From NCBI GenBank assembly GCA_002710265.1, contig PAJW01000014.1:38952-46882 (forward strand): a stretch of 7,931 nt of DNA, in the 5' to 3' direction. This stretch comes from Gammaproteobacteria bacterium (GTDB taxonomy: Bacteria; Pseudomonadota; Gammaproteobacteria; Magnimaribacterales; D2472). The translations under genes and the position numbers were made by a program. Positions 7,106 through 7,931 of this stretch are shown here, one piece after another (positions within the stretch are counted from its first letter, which is position 1; every line of letters begins with the position of its first letter). Under the pieces are notes generated by a model. It searched no databases, was not told where the DNA came from, and was given only the letters and a program-made list of their open reading frames with translations.

Positions 7106-7821
7106 TGAAAAAAATAAACGAAATAACAAAAGGAAAAGCTAAATCGATGTTTACCACTGACAACGATAATCATCTAGTAATGCATTTTAGTGACGATACT
7201 TCTGCCTTTGATGGTAAAAAGAAAGAAGCATTATTAGGAAAAGGCGCTGTTAACAATCAATTTAACGCTTTTATTATGGACCATCTTGAAAAAAATGGAG
7301 TTGATACGCATTTAATTCAAGTGATAGATAGTACTGATTCTTTAGTCTATAAATTAGATATGTTTCCAATAGAGTGTGTTATACGAAATAGAGCATCAGG
7401 ATCAATTTGCAGAAGACTTGGAACAGAAGATGGCCTAATATTCGAAAGTCCTCTTTTTGAGTTTTTTCTAAAAGACGATGATTTGGGCGACCCTTTAATA
7501 AATGATGAGCATATTTTATCTTTTGGCTGGGCAAATAATGAGCAAATTCAAGAGATGAAAAAACAAACCTATAAAGTTAATGAAGTTTTATCAAAACTTT
7601 TTATAGACTCTGGCCTCATTCTTGTTGATTTCAAGGTTGAATTTGGTGTTCATGAAAATAAGATTTTGTTGGCAGATGAATTTACACCTGATGGTTGTAG
7701 ATTATGGGATTCTAAAACCATGAAGAAAATGGATAAAGATAGATTTCGACAAGGCTTGGGCGATGTTGTTGAATCTTATCATCAGGTTGCTGATAGACTG
7801 GGCATGAATATAGAAACTTGA
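7105..7821 (+). CDS. purC: SAICAR synthetase (PurC)
   Basis: PurC joins CAIR and aspartate, using ATP, to make SAICAR in de novo purine synthesis; it is cytoplasmic. The length, 238 residues, equals that of the short bacterial form (E. coli 237), and the sequence aligns end to end. Motifs seen are GKAKSMF (10-16, ATP site), DTSAFDG (31-37), KGAVNN (46-51), the signature around CVIRNRASGS (91-100), LVDFKVEFG (173-181), DEFTPDGCRLW (191-201) and DKDRFRQ (210-216). The start ATG shares its A with the bamC stop, so translation probably depends on bamC termination. The stop TGA at 7819-7821 lies inside the IscR operator and -35 element of the next gene, and no terminator hairpin follows, so read-through into iscR is possible. 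Confidence 0.97.
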   Translation: MKKINEITKGKAKSMFTTDNDNHLVMHFSDDTSAFDGKKKEALLGKGAVNNQFNAFIMDHLEKNGVDTHLIQVIDSTDSLVYKLDMFPIECVIRNRASGSICRRLGTEDGLIFESPLFEFFLKDDDLGDPLINDEHILSFGWANNEQIQEMKKQTYKVNEVLSKLFIDSGLILVDFKVEFGVHENKILLADEFTPDGCRLWDSKTMKKMDKDRFRQGLGDVVESYHQVADRLGMNIET

Positions 7822-7838
7822 CTAAAATAGTCGGGTAT
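7814..7838 (+). promoter_or_regulatory. IscR type 1 operator
   Basis: The 25 bases match the E. coli IscR type 1 consensus, as I recall it, at 24 positions; the only mismatch is A for T at the second base. The core GACTA-AAA-TAGTC (7820-7832) is a perfect inverted repeat. Type 1 sites are bound by [2Fe-2S]-IscR, which represses its own operon when clusters are plentiful. The site overlaps the purC stop and the iscR -35 and spacer, as expected for autorepression. Confidence 0.88.
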
Positions 7839-7845
7839 TTATAAT
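7818..7845 (+). promoter_or_regulatory. iscR promoter (TTGACT, 16 bp, TATAAT)
   Basis: The -35 TTGACT (7818-7823) matches five of six consensus bases and the -10 TATAAT (7840-7845) all six, with a 16-bp spacer. The predicted start site, about 7 bases past the -10, falls at or next to the GTG start codon at 7852. The operator covers the -35 and most of the spacer, so bound IscR would exclude RNA polymerase. Confidence 0.8.
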
Positions 7846-7851
7846 TCACAC

Positions 7852-7931
7852 GTGAGATTAACTACAAAAAGCAGATATGCTGTTAGCGCACTTACTGAAT
7901 TGAGCTTTTTACAGTCTTCGGGGCCTGTTTC
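7852..7931 (+). CDS. iscR: IscR, Rrf2-family Fe-S cluster regulator, 3'-truncated by window edge
   Basis: Only the first 26 codons are visible. They begin MRLTTKSRYAVSAL, matching the IscR N-terminus (E. coli MRLTSKGRYAVTAM), and continue to a GPV that is also conserved. IscR is a winged-helix regulator that uses a [2Fe-2S] cluster to sense cluster supply and normally leads the iscRSUA-hscBA-fdx operon; iscS would be expected just beyond the window. The start is GTG, set by the conserved MRLT; the only in-frame alternative I see is a TTG well inside the protein. No Shine-Dalgarno precedes it and the promoter predicts a leaderless transcript. The upstream IscR type 1 site strongly favours IscR over other Rrf2 proteins. 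Confidence 0.9.
   Translation, partial: MRLTTKSRYAVSALTELSFLQSSGPV

Noticed and set aside
7820..7838. Palindrome after purC as a transcription terminator
   Set aside because: The short stem is followed by GGG, not a T-run, and its sequence is an IscR operator.

Overview
This window is an AT-rich stretch of a gammaproteobacterial chromosome, packed with housekeeping genes. Gene content, small or negative gene spacing and low G+C suggest a streamlined free-living lineage, plausibly a marine one such as SAR86. That assignment is inferred from style and synteny and was not tested. No mobile element, CRISPR array, tRNA or rRNA is visible.

Layout, left to right: the 3' part of an ATP/ADP-translocase-like membrane transporter (+); bepA, a periplasmic M48 metalloprotease with TPRs (-), whose end overlaps the transporter; a 96-bp divergent promoter region; perM (AI-2E family permease, +); an exported isoaspartyl peptidase/asparaginase (+) overlapping the perM end; bcp peroxiredoxin (-), overlapping the asparaginase end; a 61-bp divergent gap; then dapA, bamC and purC (+) joined by 4-nt and 1-nt overlaps; and finally the first 26 codons of iscR (+), preceded by a near-perfect IscR type 1 operator.

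The order bepA, perM, bcp, dapA, bamC, purC matches the E. coli block bepA-perM-(hyf genes)-bcp-gcvR-dapA-bamC-purC as I remember it. Here the hyf segment and gcvR are absent, a peptidase gene sits between perM and bcp, and iscR follows purC. Functionally the window joins envelope quality control (BepA, BamC), lysine/diaminopimelate and purine synthesis (DapA, PurC), peroxide defence (Bcp) and iron-sulfur cluster control (IscR).

The most notable signals are regulatory. The iscR promoter, operator and GTG start are compressed into about 40 bp, so the transcript is predicted to begin at or next to the start codon (leaderless), and the operator begins inside the end of purC. perM has a similar arrangement. 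DapA lacks two of the lysine-binding side chains of the E. coli allosteric site, and Bcp lacks the usual nearby resolving cysteine. I see no sign of a wholly new multi-gene system.
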